Position numbers and translations under genes: made by a program. A model generated the notes under the pieces. That model made no database searches. It saw only the letters and a list, made by a program, of their open reading frames with translations, and was not told the origin of the DNA. Positions 1 through 9,500 of a stretch of 64,000 bases of DNA are shown here, one piece after another. The DNA comes from Dyadobacter luticola (lineage in GTDB: Bacteria; Bacteroidota; Bacteroidia; Cytophagales; Spirosomataceae): contig NZ_VCEJ01000002.1 of assembly GCF_005860805.1 (NCBI RefSeq), positions 1,596,375 through 1,660,374 of the forward strand, written 5' to 3'. Position 1 is the first letter of the stretch, and each line of letters opens with the position of its first letter.

Positions 1-202
1 CGGCGGCATCGTTTGCTACGTCAAATTGCTGCCAGGAGCCCAGGCCCACCACCGGTATTGCCTCTCCCGTCGCGGGTATCTTTCTGTTGATGAGCATTTT
101 CAAGTTCTTTTGGTCAAAGGTATTTTCGGGATGAAACAGCAGAGTGCCGCCCGCCGCAGCCATCCCTTTTAAAGCTTCCCGTCTTGTGAAAATAGGGTTC
201 AT
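1..202 (-). CDS. Aldo/keto reductase, Tat-exported (N-terminal part, cut by window start)
   Basis: Only the first 67 codons lie in the window; the gene continues past position 1. Reading the minus strand from the ATG at 202-200, the N-terminus carries a twin-arginine motif (TRREALKG, residues 6-13) followed by a small hydrophobic stretch, so the product is probably exported folded through the Tat system. The stretch GEAIPVVGLGSWQQFDV matches the first beta strand of the aldo/keto reductase TIM barrel, where the family has a conserved P-x-x-G-x-G-T/S-W. The substrate cannot be inferred from this fragment. The family call is fairly safe; periplasmic location follows from the Tat motif only. Confidence 0.75.
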   Translation of the reverse strand, partial: MNPIFTRREALKGMAAAGGTLLFHPENTFDQKNLKMLINRKIPATGEAIPVVGLGSWQQFDVANDAA

Positions 203-261
203 TATTGTAGTAACAAGGTTTGGAAAATCAATTTACACAACAAAACCCTAACACAGAAGCT

Positions 262-302
262 TAAAAAAAGAAAAGGAGCCAGGATTAACCCTGACTCCTT
301 TT
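262..302 (-). terminator. Rho-independent terminator of the lipoprotein gene
   Basis: On the minus strand, an AAAAGGAGTCAGG arm pairs with CCTGGCTCCTTTT (one mismatch or wobble) around a short loop, and a T-rich run CTTTTTTT follows. It sits 27 bases after the stop codon of the minus-strand lipoprotein gene at 329. Confidence 0.75.
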
Positions 303-328
303 ACAAACTTCACACCAAATCTAATCTA

Positions 329-757
329 CTACTTTCTTTCGATGGTGACATTCACCTTGTAATCTTCCAGTTTTGGCTGCTTTGTAGTTTCCGGGAACGG
401 AAGCACTTCGCTCACCCGCAAAACGTAGTTCACGCCGCTTAATGTAAATGTTTGAAAATCACCATTTTTATCGCCTTTGTAAGTGACATTCACCTCCGCC
501 TGGTTCTTGTCGTCAGATACATTGAATTTTACCTGGGCATTTCCGGCAGTAATACAGATCGCGTCGATGGGGCAGCGGCTGTCGCTTACTTCGCGAAGAT
601 CCACTTTCAAACTTTCACCGGCCGCGGAAACAGTTGTTGCCTGGCGGTAAGGAACCACTGTGGCTTTTGATTCAATTTGTGGTGTTGCGGTGTTTTCTTT
701 TTTGTCGCAAGCTACGGCTGCGAGGCAGAGCATTGCGAATAAAATTGTCTTTTTCAT
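329..757 (-). CDS. Small lipoprotein with a DSRCP...C motif, function unknown
   Basis: This is a 142-residue protein with a lipoprotein signal peptide ending at Cys17 (AVAC), so it should be membrane anchored. The mature part is predicted beta-rich and contains DSRCP at 59-63 followed by a second cysteine at 68. This spacing recurs in small secreted proteins of Bacteroidota and may form a disulfide. The C-terminal half has alternating hydrophobic and polar residues typical of a small beta-sandwich. No catalytic motif is visible. It is a single-gene unit with its own terminator downstream. I do not recognise a function. Confidence 0.75.
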   Translation of the reverse strand: MKKTILFAMLCLAAVACDKKENTATPQIESKATVVPYRQATTVSAAGESLKVDLREVSDSRCPIDAICITAGNAQVKFNVSDDKNQAEVNVTYKGDKNGDFQTFTLSGVNYVLRVSEVLPFPETTKQPKLEDYKVNVTIERK

Positions 758-853
758 GCTAAATGGAATAATTGGATTATAGCAAAAAGAAACATTGCCG
801 GAAGATTTGGTTGGAAGCTGATTTGTCTTTTATACAGAAAATTTAATACCCCT

Positions 854-1591
854 TCATGAAATTGCTGACTGCTCAACATTCCAAAAAGCGCCGTTAAAAT
901 ACATCTGGTTGTCTTTCAACAGCTTAATGCCCGATATAAAATCTTCTGAAACGTGAATTGCGCTTACTTCCAGATTGTACTCACCGTTGACAAACTCTTT
1001 GGTCGAAACTTTGCTGGTGTACATACAGGGTTGGATTTTCCGGAGATATTGATGGTCACCGCCAAAGTCCCGCAGACATTCAAATACCGTGATCCGGATA
1101 TACGCCGCTTTCGAGGACATCAGCCGCTCCTGGTACCGTGACATTTTATGGGAAGACTTCTCAAATGGATCCAGCACGTAATCGAAGGTTTTGAACAAAG
1201 AAAAAACCGAACTATCGCGCTCGGCAAACCAGCATTCGAGTTCGGTTTGAATGATCGCCCCCGTATCATTGCTCATGTGGATGGTCAGACCCTGCGTCTT
1301 TTGCAAAGTCGGCAGCCAGGCGTATAAATCAATCCAGATCTTTTTAATAGAAGGCACTGCCGCAAAAATCAGGGGAACCAGCAGCAGCACCAGACCGACG
1401 ACTTTGTACTGCCAGCAAAACAATACGAGGACCAGAAACCCGCCAAGCCCGGCAAGGTAAATGGCGCCCATCGGTTTTTCGACAGCGCGACTCCCCGCTG
1501 AGACAGGTGTAAAAAGATAGTGTGTGGCCGATACCAGCCAAAAAATGCTGAAAACCGTCAGCATAATAAAATAAGCACTGTCAATCAGCAT
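854..1591 (-). CDS. Membrane protein of unknown function
   Basis: A 245-residue protein. The N-terminal third has about three membrane segments (near residues 6-28, 42-60 and 62-80). The C-terminal 165 residues look soluble and mixed alpha/beta, with several aromatic and Cys residues but no motif I recognise. It starts 32 bases after the stop of the 122-aa gene upstream (1624-1992), and the two are probably co-transcribed. The domain order suggests a membrane-anchored protein with a large cytoplasmic or periplasmic domain. The function is unknown. Confidence 0.65.
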   Translation of the reverse strand: MLIDSAYFIMLTVFSIFWLVSATHYLFTPVSAGSRAVEKPMGAIYLAGLGGFLVLVLFCWQYKVVGLVLLLVPLIFAAVPSIKKIWIDLYAWLPTLQKTQGLTIHMSNDTGAIIQTELECWFAERDSSVFSLFKTFDYVLDPFEKSSHKMSRYQERLMSSKAAYIRITVFECLRDFGGDHQYLRKIQPCMYTSKVSTKEFVNGEYNLEVSAIHVSEDFISGIKLLKDNQMYFNGAFWNVEQSAIS

Positions 1592-1623
1592 GATACGAAT
1601 GTTTCCTCAGATGTGAACTTCAA

Positions 1624-1992
1624 TTACTGCTCGATTTCGAAGGGAAGTTCGTAATCTTTGGTGGTCGGCTTGGAGCTTCTGGTTTTGACCGTGACGCGGG
1701 CTTTGAGCGGGCTGCCCAAGACGAGATAATGTTTAATGTACTGGTCTTCGTGATAGGTCCAGGATTTATCTTCCAGAAAATATTCGCTAGCGCCTTGTTT
1801 ACCAGCCTTGTAAGCCCATTGTTCTACCACATTCGGTTCGTAAGTGGCAATTTGCCCCATGCAAAGCACCTGGATGCCGGGTTGCGCATTGTTGCCGAGT
1901 TCGGTGCAGCTTTCTACGGTTACATTGATGGAAGAATTGTCCTCCAAATCTTTCACTGACCATTGGTCGATCAGCGTCTTTACATTTGCCAT
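1624..1992 (-). CDS. Small soluble protein of unknown function
   Basis: A 122-residue protein without signal peptide or membrane segment. The sequence alternates polar and hydrophobic residues (for example NVTVESCTEL and KARVTVKTRS), suggesting an all-beta fold. Two Cys residues lie in the first 45 positions. It is the first gene of a probable two-gene unit with the membrane protein at 854-1591. I recognise no family. The ATG at 1990-1992 is the only reasonable start. Confidence 0.6.
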   Translation of the reverse strand: MANVKTLIDQWSVKDLEDNSSINVTVESCTELGNNAQPGIQVLCMGQIATYEPNVVEQWAYKAGKQGASEYFLEDKSWTYHEDQYIKHYLVLGSPLKARVTVKTRSSKPTTKDYELPFEIEQ

Positions 1993-2128
1993 TGAGTTAT
2001 ATTAAGTTAATGATGCGCTTAATATAGCTCCGGCAAACGGCGTGAAAAGAATGTAGTTATCCTGTGGCCGGTATGAATGAGCCAGCGGCGATTGTGGTCC
2101 GATATTCGGGAATTTTCTCTATGCGATT

Positions 2129-3856
2129 TTACTCCGTGAAGGCGTTGACAATCTTCCTGATCTTACCATCCGGTTTTGTCATGATGTACATATCCTTGGT
2201 TTGCTGATTGTACTCAATGCGGACGTCCACACGTTTTGAGCCCGTAAGATCAACCAGGTTTACCGGTTTTCCGTTTTGCCTGATCGAAAGTTCATGCACC
2301 GAACCGTCGCTCAATGTTTGATCCACATTGACGTAAAACAACCTTCCGTTCACAATGTCGCCGAATACATATTTGTGGTTCAGCGCTTTCAGATTTCCCA
2401 GATATACCGCCCCGCCGCTGATCGCGCTGCCGTCGAAATGATCGTATAACGCAAACGGCGCGATGAATTTCTTTTCATCGGTTTCAGGCAATTTGTACAC
2501 GTTTTTCAGGTCCGCCAGGGACAGGCCGTAATTTCCTTCGCGCACATTCCAGCCGTAATCTCCGCCTTTCACTATCACATTGATCTCTTCGAAATTAGCC
2601 TCCCCTACCTCAGCGCTGAAAAGTTTTCGCCCGTCGGCCATATCCCACGACAATCTGTGCGGGTTTCTGAAACCATAGGCATAAATTTCCTTGAATGTTG
2701 CCGGATCGGCGTCGTTTACAAAAGGATTGTTCGAAGGTATTCCGTAGTTGCCGTTTTTACTGTTCTTTCCAAGTGGGTCAATGCGGATGATTGTCCCGAG
2801 AAGCGAGCTTAGTTTGTGACAGAGCTCCGGATGTTTACTGATCGTTGAGCCGCCGTCTCCGGTACCGATGTAAAGCAAGCCGTAATCCGGATCGTTCTTG
2901 TCAATGTCCGGCACAAAACCGATATCCTGCGTCCCGTGCACTACATTCGGCACATTGATCCGCAAAAGTTCGCGGCGCTTCCCGGTAAAAGTTTTGCTTT
3001 TCACATCATCAATCTTCCACTCCGAAACCACCCATTGCAGCGAAACCTTGATCGAATCGGCGTACGCAAAGTCTGCTTTTTTTCCTTTCGGCGCTTCGGT
3101 ATGCGTGATATAGATCAGTCCGTTTTTCAAATAATCCGGATGAAAAGCGAAGCTGCCGAGGCCGGTACCCAGGCCGGGTTCATTCACGTAATTTTCTATC
3201 AGCGGCCTGATGTCCAGGAATGTTTCCACCTTTCCGTGGTCTATTCTATAAATGATCCCGCGCTGGTCACTCACATACAATGTGCCGTCACCCGATGGAT
3301 GCGGGCGCATCGTGGCGATGCGGGTGCGCGGCATTTTATCGCTCGACGGCGGAATTGTCACAAAATCTTCCAGCTCGATTTTCAGGGGAGACATTTTAAT
3401 CGGCGCCGCCAGACGTTCCTGCTGCTCACCGGCAACATTCTCGGTATTTACAAAAAGCGGTGGAATACCCTTCGCCTTACTTTCTTCATCGATATAAGAT
3501 AAAATCGATTTGATCTCGTCGTCTTTCAGAAAATCAAAAGGCGGCATGATCATCTTGTAGCGGCGGGTAAGACCAATCGCCCGCTTGTTGCCTGCGTCTA
3601 TGGCTTTGCCGGGATTTTTTACGAATGCAATTAGTTCAGATTCTGATAACAAGCTCGTCACCCCACCCAGCCTCGGCCCGATTTCCTCCGCTTCCACCGC
3701 ATGACAGGACACGCAATGTGTCGTGAAAAGTTCTTTCCCTTTTGTGGATGAAGTAGTTATCGTGGAAGAGCTTGTTTGCTTTTTACCGCCAGCGCAGTTG
3801 ATCAGACAAAAAATAAAAACCGCGCAAATTGATAGGGAAAGTAAAGAACGTAGCAT
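2129..3856 (-). CDS. Cytochrome c / PQQ-type sugar dehydrogenase fusion lipoprotein
   Basis: A 575-residue lipoprotein (lipobox LINC, Cys21). A short linker leads to a class I cytochrome c domain (about 38-125) with heme motif C48-V-S-C51-H52 and a likely Met ligand in the MIMPPFDF region. From about residue 165 to the end is a six-bladed propeller of the glucose/sorbosone dehydrogenase family (GSDH). Typical pieces are TMRPHPSGDGTLYVSDQRG, LLYIGTGDGG, AYGFRNPHRLSWD and EVGEANFEEINVI. The family oxidises sugars, often with PQQ, and the fused heme would take the electrons. Whether this member binds PQQ cannot be seen. It acts in the periplasm or at the outer membrane and appears monocistronic. 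Confidence 0.85.
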   Translation of the reverse strand: MLRSLLSLSICAVFIFCLINCAGGKKQTSSSTITTSSTKGKELFTTHCVSCHAVEAEEIGPRLGGVTSLLSESELIAFVKNPGKAIDAGNKRAIGLTRRYKMIMPPFDFLKDDEIKSILSYIDEESKAKGIPPLFVNTENVAGEQQERLAAPIKMSPLKIELEDFVTIPPSSDKMPRTRIATMRPHPSGDGTLYVSDQRGIIYRIDHGKVETFLDIRPLIENYVNEPGLGTGLGSFAFHPDYLKNGLIYITHTEAPKGKKADFAYADSIKVSLQWVVSEWKIDDVKSKTFTGKRRELLRINVPNVVHGTQDIGFVPDIDKNDPDYGLLYIGTGDGGSTISKHPELCHKLSSLLGTIIRIDPLGKNSKNGNYGIPSNNPFVNDADPATFKEIYAYGFRNPHRLSWDMADGRKLFSAEVGEANFEEINVIVKGGDYGWNVREGNYGLSLADLKNVYKLPETDEKKFIAPFALYDHFDGSAISGGAVYLGNLKALNHKYVFGDIVNGRLFYVNVDQTLSDGSVHELSIRQNGKPVNLVDLTGSKRVDVRIEYNQQTKDMYIMTKPDGKIRKIVNAFTE

Positions 3857-3911
3857 TCAAATCGGGAAAAATAAGGTGTTTAGAAAGTCGATTAAAGATA
3901 GCAATTACAGC

Positions 3912-3942
3912 ATAAAAAAAGCCGGAACAAGTCCGGCTTTCT
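3912..3942 (-). terminator. Rho-independent terminator
   Basis: The inverted repeat AAAGCCGGA / TCCGGCTTT has a 5-base loop and, on the minus strand, is followed by a run of seven T. It lies about 30 bases after the stop of the PepSY-like gene at 3971. Confidence 0.8.
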
Positions 3943-3970
3943 TCACACTAATAATAGGATTACGTTAACA

Positions 3971-4354
3971 TTATCCTACATTGTTACCATTTTTATCGAG
4001 TTTCACCCTGGCATTTTCTTTACCATTGGCTACTTGTAATTCGTAATATTGATCTTTACCCGGTTCGGTTACCAGATAAGCTTTTTTCACTGTCCAACCG
4101 CTAAACTGATCACCTTTAATCGCCTTCTGAATTCCATCTGGCAATTCTTCGGTTTTCACTGCTACTTTTTCTTCCTTCGAAGATTTAGTCTTTACAGGTT
4201 CCTGCGTTGTAGGATCTTGTGTACTTGTAGCCTGGGTTGTTGTTTTTGCCTCTTTCTGTGTTGCCTGTGTTGCGTCTTGCTGGGCAGTTTGAGCCTGAAC
4301 AGAGGCGAAAGAGATAAGTGTCAAGGCTACTGCCGATACTATTAGCTTTTTCAT
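3971..4354 (-). CDS. Secreted PepSY-like small protein
   Basis: A 127-residue protein with a Sec signal peptide (MKKLIVSAVALTLISFASVQA, cut near residue 21). A Thr/Gln/Lys-rich low-complexity linker follows to about residue 65. The C-terminal domain (LPDGIQKAIKGDQFSGWTV...) resembles one PepSY-like repeat of the small periplasmic proteins common in Bacteroidota. Such domains have no known catalytic activity. It is a single gene with a strong terminator. The function is unknown, and the PepSY call rests on sequence pattern alone. Confidence 0.65.
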   Translation of the reverse strand: MKKLIVSAVALTLISFASVQAQTAQQDATQATQKEAKTTTQATSTQDPTTQEPVKTKSSKEEKVAVKTEELPDGIQKAIKGDQFSGWTVKKAYLVTEPGKDQYYELQVANGKENARVKLDKNGNNVG

Positions 4355-4495
4355 GATCTATGTTTTTTTAACATTTAAATGTTTGACTCTTGTGCGTTTG
4401 CACCGTGCGATAAGTTCTAACATGATTATGCCAAAATGCGTAAGTTATTGTAAAACAACAATTTAACATTATCCTACTAGTGTGGTAGTGTTTAC

Positions 4496-4521
4496 CAAAC
4501 TCCCCGTTTTGTGGGAGTTTG
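4496..4521. other. Perfect 9-bp inverted repeat between genes
   Basis: CAAACTCCC and GGGAGTTTG flank an 8-base loop in the gap between the SusD terminator and the PepSY-like gene. There is no clear T run on either side, so it may be a second weak terminator or an operator. Confidence 0.35.
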
Positions 4522-4551
4522 TCTTCAAAAGTCACCGTCTTTGATTTGATA

Positions 4552-4590
4552 TAAAAAAAGAAAGCTGCCCCCGGAGACGGAGGCAGCTTT
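4552..4590 (-). terminator. Rho-independent terminator of the susCD operon
   Basis: AAAGCTGCC pairs with GGCAGCTTT around a CCG-GAGA-CGG inner stem. On the minus strand it is followed by CTTTTTTTAT. It is 21 bases past the SusD stop codon. Confidence 0.85.
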
Positions 4591-4611
4591 ACTTCGCATT
4601 CTTAACTAAAA

Positions 4612-6519
4612 CTATTTATCGTATCCAGGATTTTGCATCAATTTCGCATTCCTGTTGATCTCATCGCGGCTGAAAGGACGGAAGTACATTTTATCTACCC
4701 ACGTACGGTTCTCGTGCGATTTGTCTTCCACTGGGGTGTAAGTGTAATCGTAAACCGTTGGGTCGTAATGATAAGGTTCTTTCATCGATTTTCCAGCTTT
4801 GAATTTACCGATCACCGAAACAAATTGAAGCGGACGGCCTAATGTGGTCGGCGCGATCATCCAGCGACGTGCATCGTGGTAGCGCTGCTCTTCGTAAGCC
4901 ATCTCAATTCTTCTTTCGTGACGATATGCATCTCTCAAAGCAGTACCAGCCGCTTTGATGGCCGGCATACCTGCACGGAAACGGATCTTGTTCAACCAGG
5001 ACAATGCAACTGCATCCTGACCAAGTTCGATGCTTGCCTCGATGTAGTTAAATACAGCTTCGGTGTAGCGGAAAAATGGCCATGGAATGTTCTGACGGTC
5101 GGTGTTGTCAACCAGATCCGGGTTTGGATCGATGAATTTACGCATGTAATATCCAGTACGGCTACCGTTCCAGTCTTCGATTGAGCTGCTGCGGGTATCC
5201 AATCCTTTGCGGTTGAACAGTGCACCTTTGTCATCAAGCAGGTCATAAGCACCTGTCTGGATCTGGTTCGCAGGGTCAACATTGCCTGAGATTTTGTTAC
5301 GTGGTTTCCAGTTGGCACCATCATACATTACTGTTGCGTAGAAACGTGGGTCACGGTTTACGTATGGGTTCGCCTTTTCAGTTGGGTTAGTCCAGGAGAA
5401 AGGCGTTCCATCCATCATTTCGTAGTCATCCACCAGCAAACCGATCGGCGTATTACCAGCCCAGTTGTGGTATCCGTTCGGACCGTTGTTCAAACCTGTC
5501 TGGCGAGCACCGTCAGCAGTTAAGCTCGCGGTAAAGAAGCGACCGAAAATGATTTCATTTCCACCAGTCGGATCCAGCGTTTTATCATTGCTATACCCGG
5601 CCATCGCCATAGAAGTATAGTTGATCCTTCCTTGTGCAGCTGTTTCAGGAGCAGTCAGGTTCAGCTTGTAGCCACCGTTTCCACCATCAATTACCGCTTT
5701 CGCAGCAGCTTGTGCAGCGGTCCAGCGCGCAGCGCGATCACCGGAAACATATCCCAAGAATTCAGGATTCGCAAAACCAGCGATCAAAGTGGACTTCGTT
5801 TTTGCAGTAGGAATGTCGTGCAGGTCACTCGCAGCATAAAGCAGAACCCGCGATTTCAGTGCGAGGGCAGCCACTTTTGAAGCGCGGCCTTTTACAGCAG
5901 ATTTTCCATCCAGCAACAATGCAGCACTGTCGGCATCACTTACGATCGATTTGATACAATCATCAAATGTGTTACGCTCGATCGAGTAGTCTTCGTTCAG
6001 GTCATACACTTTTTTGATCAAAGGAACAGAACCATAGTAGCGAACCAGCTGCTGGTAGTAGTAAGCTCTCAAAAAGTAAGCTTCTCCCAGAATACGGTCT
6101 TTCAAAGTCTGATCTGTGAAAGTTGCGACGTTCTTCAGGTTCTGGATCGCGATGTTGGTCGCACGGATGCGGGTGTACATCGGGCTCCATCCGTAGGTGT
6201 CATCCACCCAACCCAGGTTGGATGGGCTCAAACTTCCTTCGTTTACCGTGTTAATGTTACGGCCTGTGTGGGTAAATACCGCTTCATCGGAAAGGGATGC
6301 CAGCATTTGCTCGCTGAAACCACCTTGCTGCAAGCCCTGGTAAATACCTGTTACAAATGCCTCTGACAACGCTCCGTCGGTCCAAACCTGGTCGCCTGCA
6401 ATCTCACTAGGAGGCGTTACGTCCAGGAAATCAGTGCTGCAAGACCAGAGTCCGCCAGCAAACAATCCAAGGGCTATTATACTTTTATATTTGAATTTCA
6501 TTTTGTTTTTATTGATCAT
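4612..6519 (-). CDS. SusD/RagB family surface glycan-binding lipoprotein
   Basis: A 635-residue lipoprotein (GGLWSC lipobox) of the SusD/RagB family. It caps a SusC TonB-dependent channel on the outer membrane and captures glycans or other nutrients. The family's start of the mature protein (STDFLDVTPPSE), the TPR-type helices (AYFLRAYYYQQLVRYYG) and the C-terminal ARRWM...RPFSRDEINRN...PGY ending are all present. Length is slightly above the usual 500-600. The ATG used overlaps the SusC stop codon by one base (TAATG), which implies coupled translation. A second Met six codons in (MKFKYKS) gives an equally good signal peptide. The ligand cannot be predicted. Confidence 0.93.
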   Translation of the reverse strand: MINKNKMKFKYKSIIALGLFAGGLWSCSTDFLDVTPPSEIAGDQVWTDGALSEAFVTGIYQGLQQGGFSEQMLASLSDEAVFTHTGRNINTVNEGSLSPSNLGWVDDTYGWSPMYTRIRATNIAIQNLKNVATFTDQTLKDRILGEAYFLRAYYYQQLVRYYGSVPLIKKVYDLNEDYSIERNTFDDCIKSIVSDADSAALLLDGKSAVKGRASKVAALALKSRVLLYAASDLHDIPTAKTKSTLIAGFANPEFLGYVSGDRAARWTAAQAAAKAVIDGGNGGYKLNLTAPETAAQGRINYTSMAMAGYSNDKTLDPTGGNEIIFGRFFTASLTADGARQTGLNNGPNGYHNWAGNTPIGLLVDDYEMMDGTPFSWTNPTEKANPYVNRDPRFYATVMYDGANWKPRNKISGNVDPANQIQTGAYDLLDDKGALFNRKGLDTRSSSIEDWNGSRTGYYMRKFIDPNPDLVDNTDRQNIPWPFFRYTEAVFNYIEASIELGQDAVALSWLNKIRFRAGMPAIKAAGTALRDAYRHERRIEMAYEEQRYHDARRWMIAPTTLGRPLQFVSVIGKFKAGKSMKEPYHYDPTVYDYTYTPVEDKSHENRTWVDKMYFRPFSRDEINRNAKLMQNPGYDK

Positions 6520-9500
6520 TAAAATCCTACACGTAAACCAACATTAAGAATCCTTGATTGTGGATAGTACTGTCCGCTTGTGCTGGTAGATTCCGGATCC
6601 CAGATCTTGATTTTAGCCAGCGTAAACAGGTTCAGTCCATTTACATAAATCCTGAATTTTGTCAAACCAATCTTCGATCCGATAGCAGAAGGCAGGTTAT
6701 AACCCAGCTCGATGTTTTTCATACGCAGATAGTTGTTGCTTTTCAGGAAGTAGTTGTTGATACCACCGCCGCTGCCATTGGTGCTACCTCCGCCGCTGCC
6801 GACGTTTGTATAGTATCTGTTGCTACGGTTGGTCAAGCGTGGATATCTTGTATCAGGATTGTCGATTGTCCAGCGGTGATCATAGTCATATTTCAAATAG
6901 TTACCAATGTCACCCGATTCCGTCAAACCTACCAATTGAAGACCACCCGCTGCACCTTGCATCAAAACCGAAAGGTCAAACGCTTTGTAACCCAGGTTTA
7001 GTGTGATACCACCTGTAAACCAAGGACGCTGCACTTTCTGAGAACGGATACGGTCATCACCATTGATTTTTCCATCATTGTTAATGTCCTTGAACTTCAT
7101 GTCTCCCGGCAACAAATTACCTGTGATCGGGCTGTAATCAATCTTGTTGGCATCAATTTCAGCCTGATCTTTAAACGATCCGTCGAATTGGTACAATAAG
7201 AAAGAGTTGTAAGGCATGCCTGTGGTACGCTGGTACGAAGGAGCACCTGGTGTTTCATCCCAGAACTTGATCTTGTTTTTAGCATAACCACCATTTACAC
7301 CTACCGAGTAAGTGAAATCATTGATCGAACCGTCGTAGCTTACTTTGAATTCAAAACCTTTGTTTTGCAGCTTTCCGATGTTTTCTGGCGGAAGCTTACC
7401 GTCGATACCCGCAGTTGAAGGTGTAGAACCCAGTTTAGGGATCAGGATCCGTGAACGGTTGTTGACGAAGTAATCAAATTCAAAAGCAACTTTATCTTTG
7501 AAAAGAGTACCTTCCAAACCAACGTTAATGTTGTTGGCTACTTCCCAGGTAAAGTTTTTGTTCGCTACACGTGCTTCCAGCAATGTTTTGGCAACCTGAT
7601 CATTGATTACATAGTTATCAAAACTCATCGTAGAAAGATACTGGTACTCGGCCAGGTTTTCTGTTCCATATACATAAGGTTCAGCACCCATCTGTCCCCA
7701 CGAACCGCGGATCTTGACATTGTTGGCAAAACGAATGTTGTTTTTCCAGAAATCCTCTTCCGACAAGCGCCATCCAGCTGATACCCCAGGGAAGAAACCG
7801 AAACGGCCATCTTTAGGGAATACATAAGAACCATCCACACGCCACAGGAACTCAGCCAGGTATTTTTCTTTGTAGTTGTAACCCGCACGACCAAAGTAGC
7901 TCAAACGTGCACGTTGGTACAAATCCGTTGCAGCCATCAAGGCAGAGTTACCAATGTTCTGCTCAGGCGTACCACCCGCAAAAAGCTGATCAACTACCGG
8001 AGAAATGAAGTATCTTCTGTAAGCGAAGAAACCGTCTGCATCCACTTTTTCACGCTGGATACCTGCCATCACGTTAAAGTTGTGGCCGCCAATCGTTTTT
8101 TCGTAAGATGCCTGACCTGTCAGCTGTACAGAAAGTTCCTGCGCAGAAGTCTCGGTCAAACGTGGGTCATTGAATGTTGAACGAACTGAACCTGTCAAAA
8201 CCGGTGTAGTTCCGTCCGCTTCGTAGGAAGTTTTGTCCCAGTAATACAAAGTCCATGGTTTCTGGAAAGATTTTGTGCGGCGCATCTGCTTATCCAAAGC
8301 AGCCATACCCATCAGTTTCAAACCTGGAACTCCCGGAACATCAAATTCAAGGCTACCGTTGGTTTGTACATAATCGCGTTTGTCATTGTTGTAACCTGTC
8401 TGGCTGGTCGTAATGATCACAGGGTTCTGACCATTTTCGATATCAGGACCCGGGCGACCGTCTGGCCAAACTGCGATTTCAGTTGGTTTACCACGCATCA
8501 ACATACGGAAGATGTCACCAGCGCCACCACCATTCGGGAAATGACGAAACTCTTCACGCAGCGCGATACCTAATTTCGCTTTCAGGTATTTGTTGATTTT
8601 TGTATCAAGATTGACACGCATATCATACTGTTTGTAACCCGTTGCAGAATTAACATAGTTACCATCCTGGTTCAGGTAACCCAAAGAAGCCAGGTAGTTG
8701 ATGTTCTCGCTACCACCGGTCAGCTGCACATTGTGGCGCTGCTGAGGAGACCATTTACGGATAACTTTGCTGTACCAATCTGTGTTAGGGTGCAGCAAAG
8801 GATCAGAACCATCTTTAAATTTCTGAACATCTGTTGGGCTGTAAACCGCTGTAAGTACATCCCCATTGTCTGTTCTTTTGTAAGAACCGTTGGTGTTGAA
8901 ACCTTGCAAAGCGCCGTTCCACTGTCCTGCCGGCAGGTTGTCATAAATCTGCAATTCGTTACGGATTGTAGCATATTCCGCAGCATTCGACATTTCAGGA
9001 ACTTTGGTAGGCTGGCCCATACCCACATTCATATCATAAGAAATCTGTGGTTTGCCTGATTTTCCGCGTTTTGTCGTGATCAAAATAACACCGTTACCTG
9101 CGCGTGAACCGTAAATCGCCGCAGCTGCATCTTTCAGTACCGAGATACTTTCGATATCAGCAGGGTTCAGACGGTCCAAACCACCACTACGGTTGGGAAC
9201 ACCATCCACAACGATCAGTGCGTTGCTGTTACCCAGAGAGTTAGTACCACGGATACGGATCGCCGAACCATCATATCCAGGCTCACCACTCGACTGTACC
9301 GTAGATACACCCGGCAGACGTCCGCCCAGGGTGTTGGAAAGGTTGGCAGAAGGCGCTTTTTCAAGCTCAGTACCTTTCACTGCTGTAACCGCACCAGTTA
9401 ACGTCGCTTTCTTCGCAGTACCATAACCCACAACCACGACTTCATTCAATGCCTTGATGTCAGAAAGTAATTTTACTTCAAGGTTTGTTTTGTTTCCTAC

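Noticed and set aside
2936..3502. 188-codon plus-strand ORF
   Set aside because: It lies fully antisense to the cytochrome/dehydrogenase gene, whose protein motifs are unmistakable.
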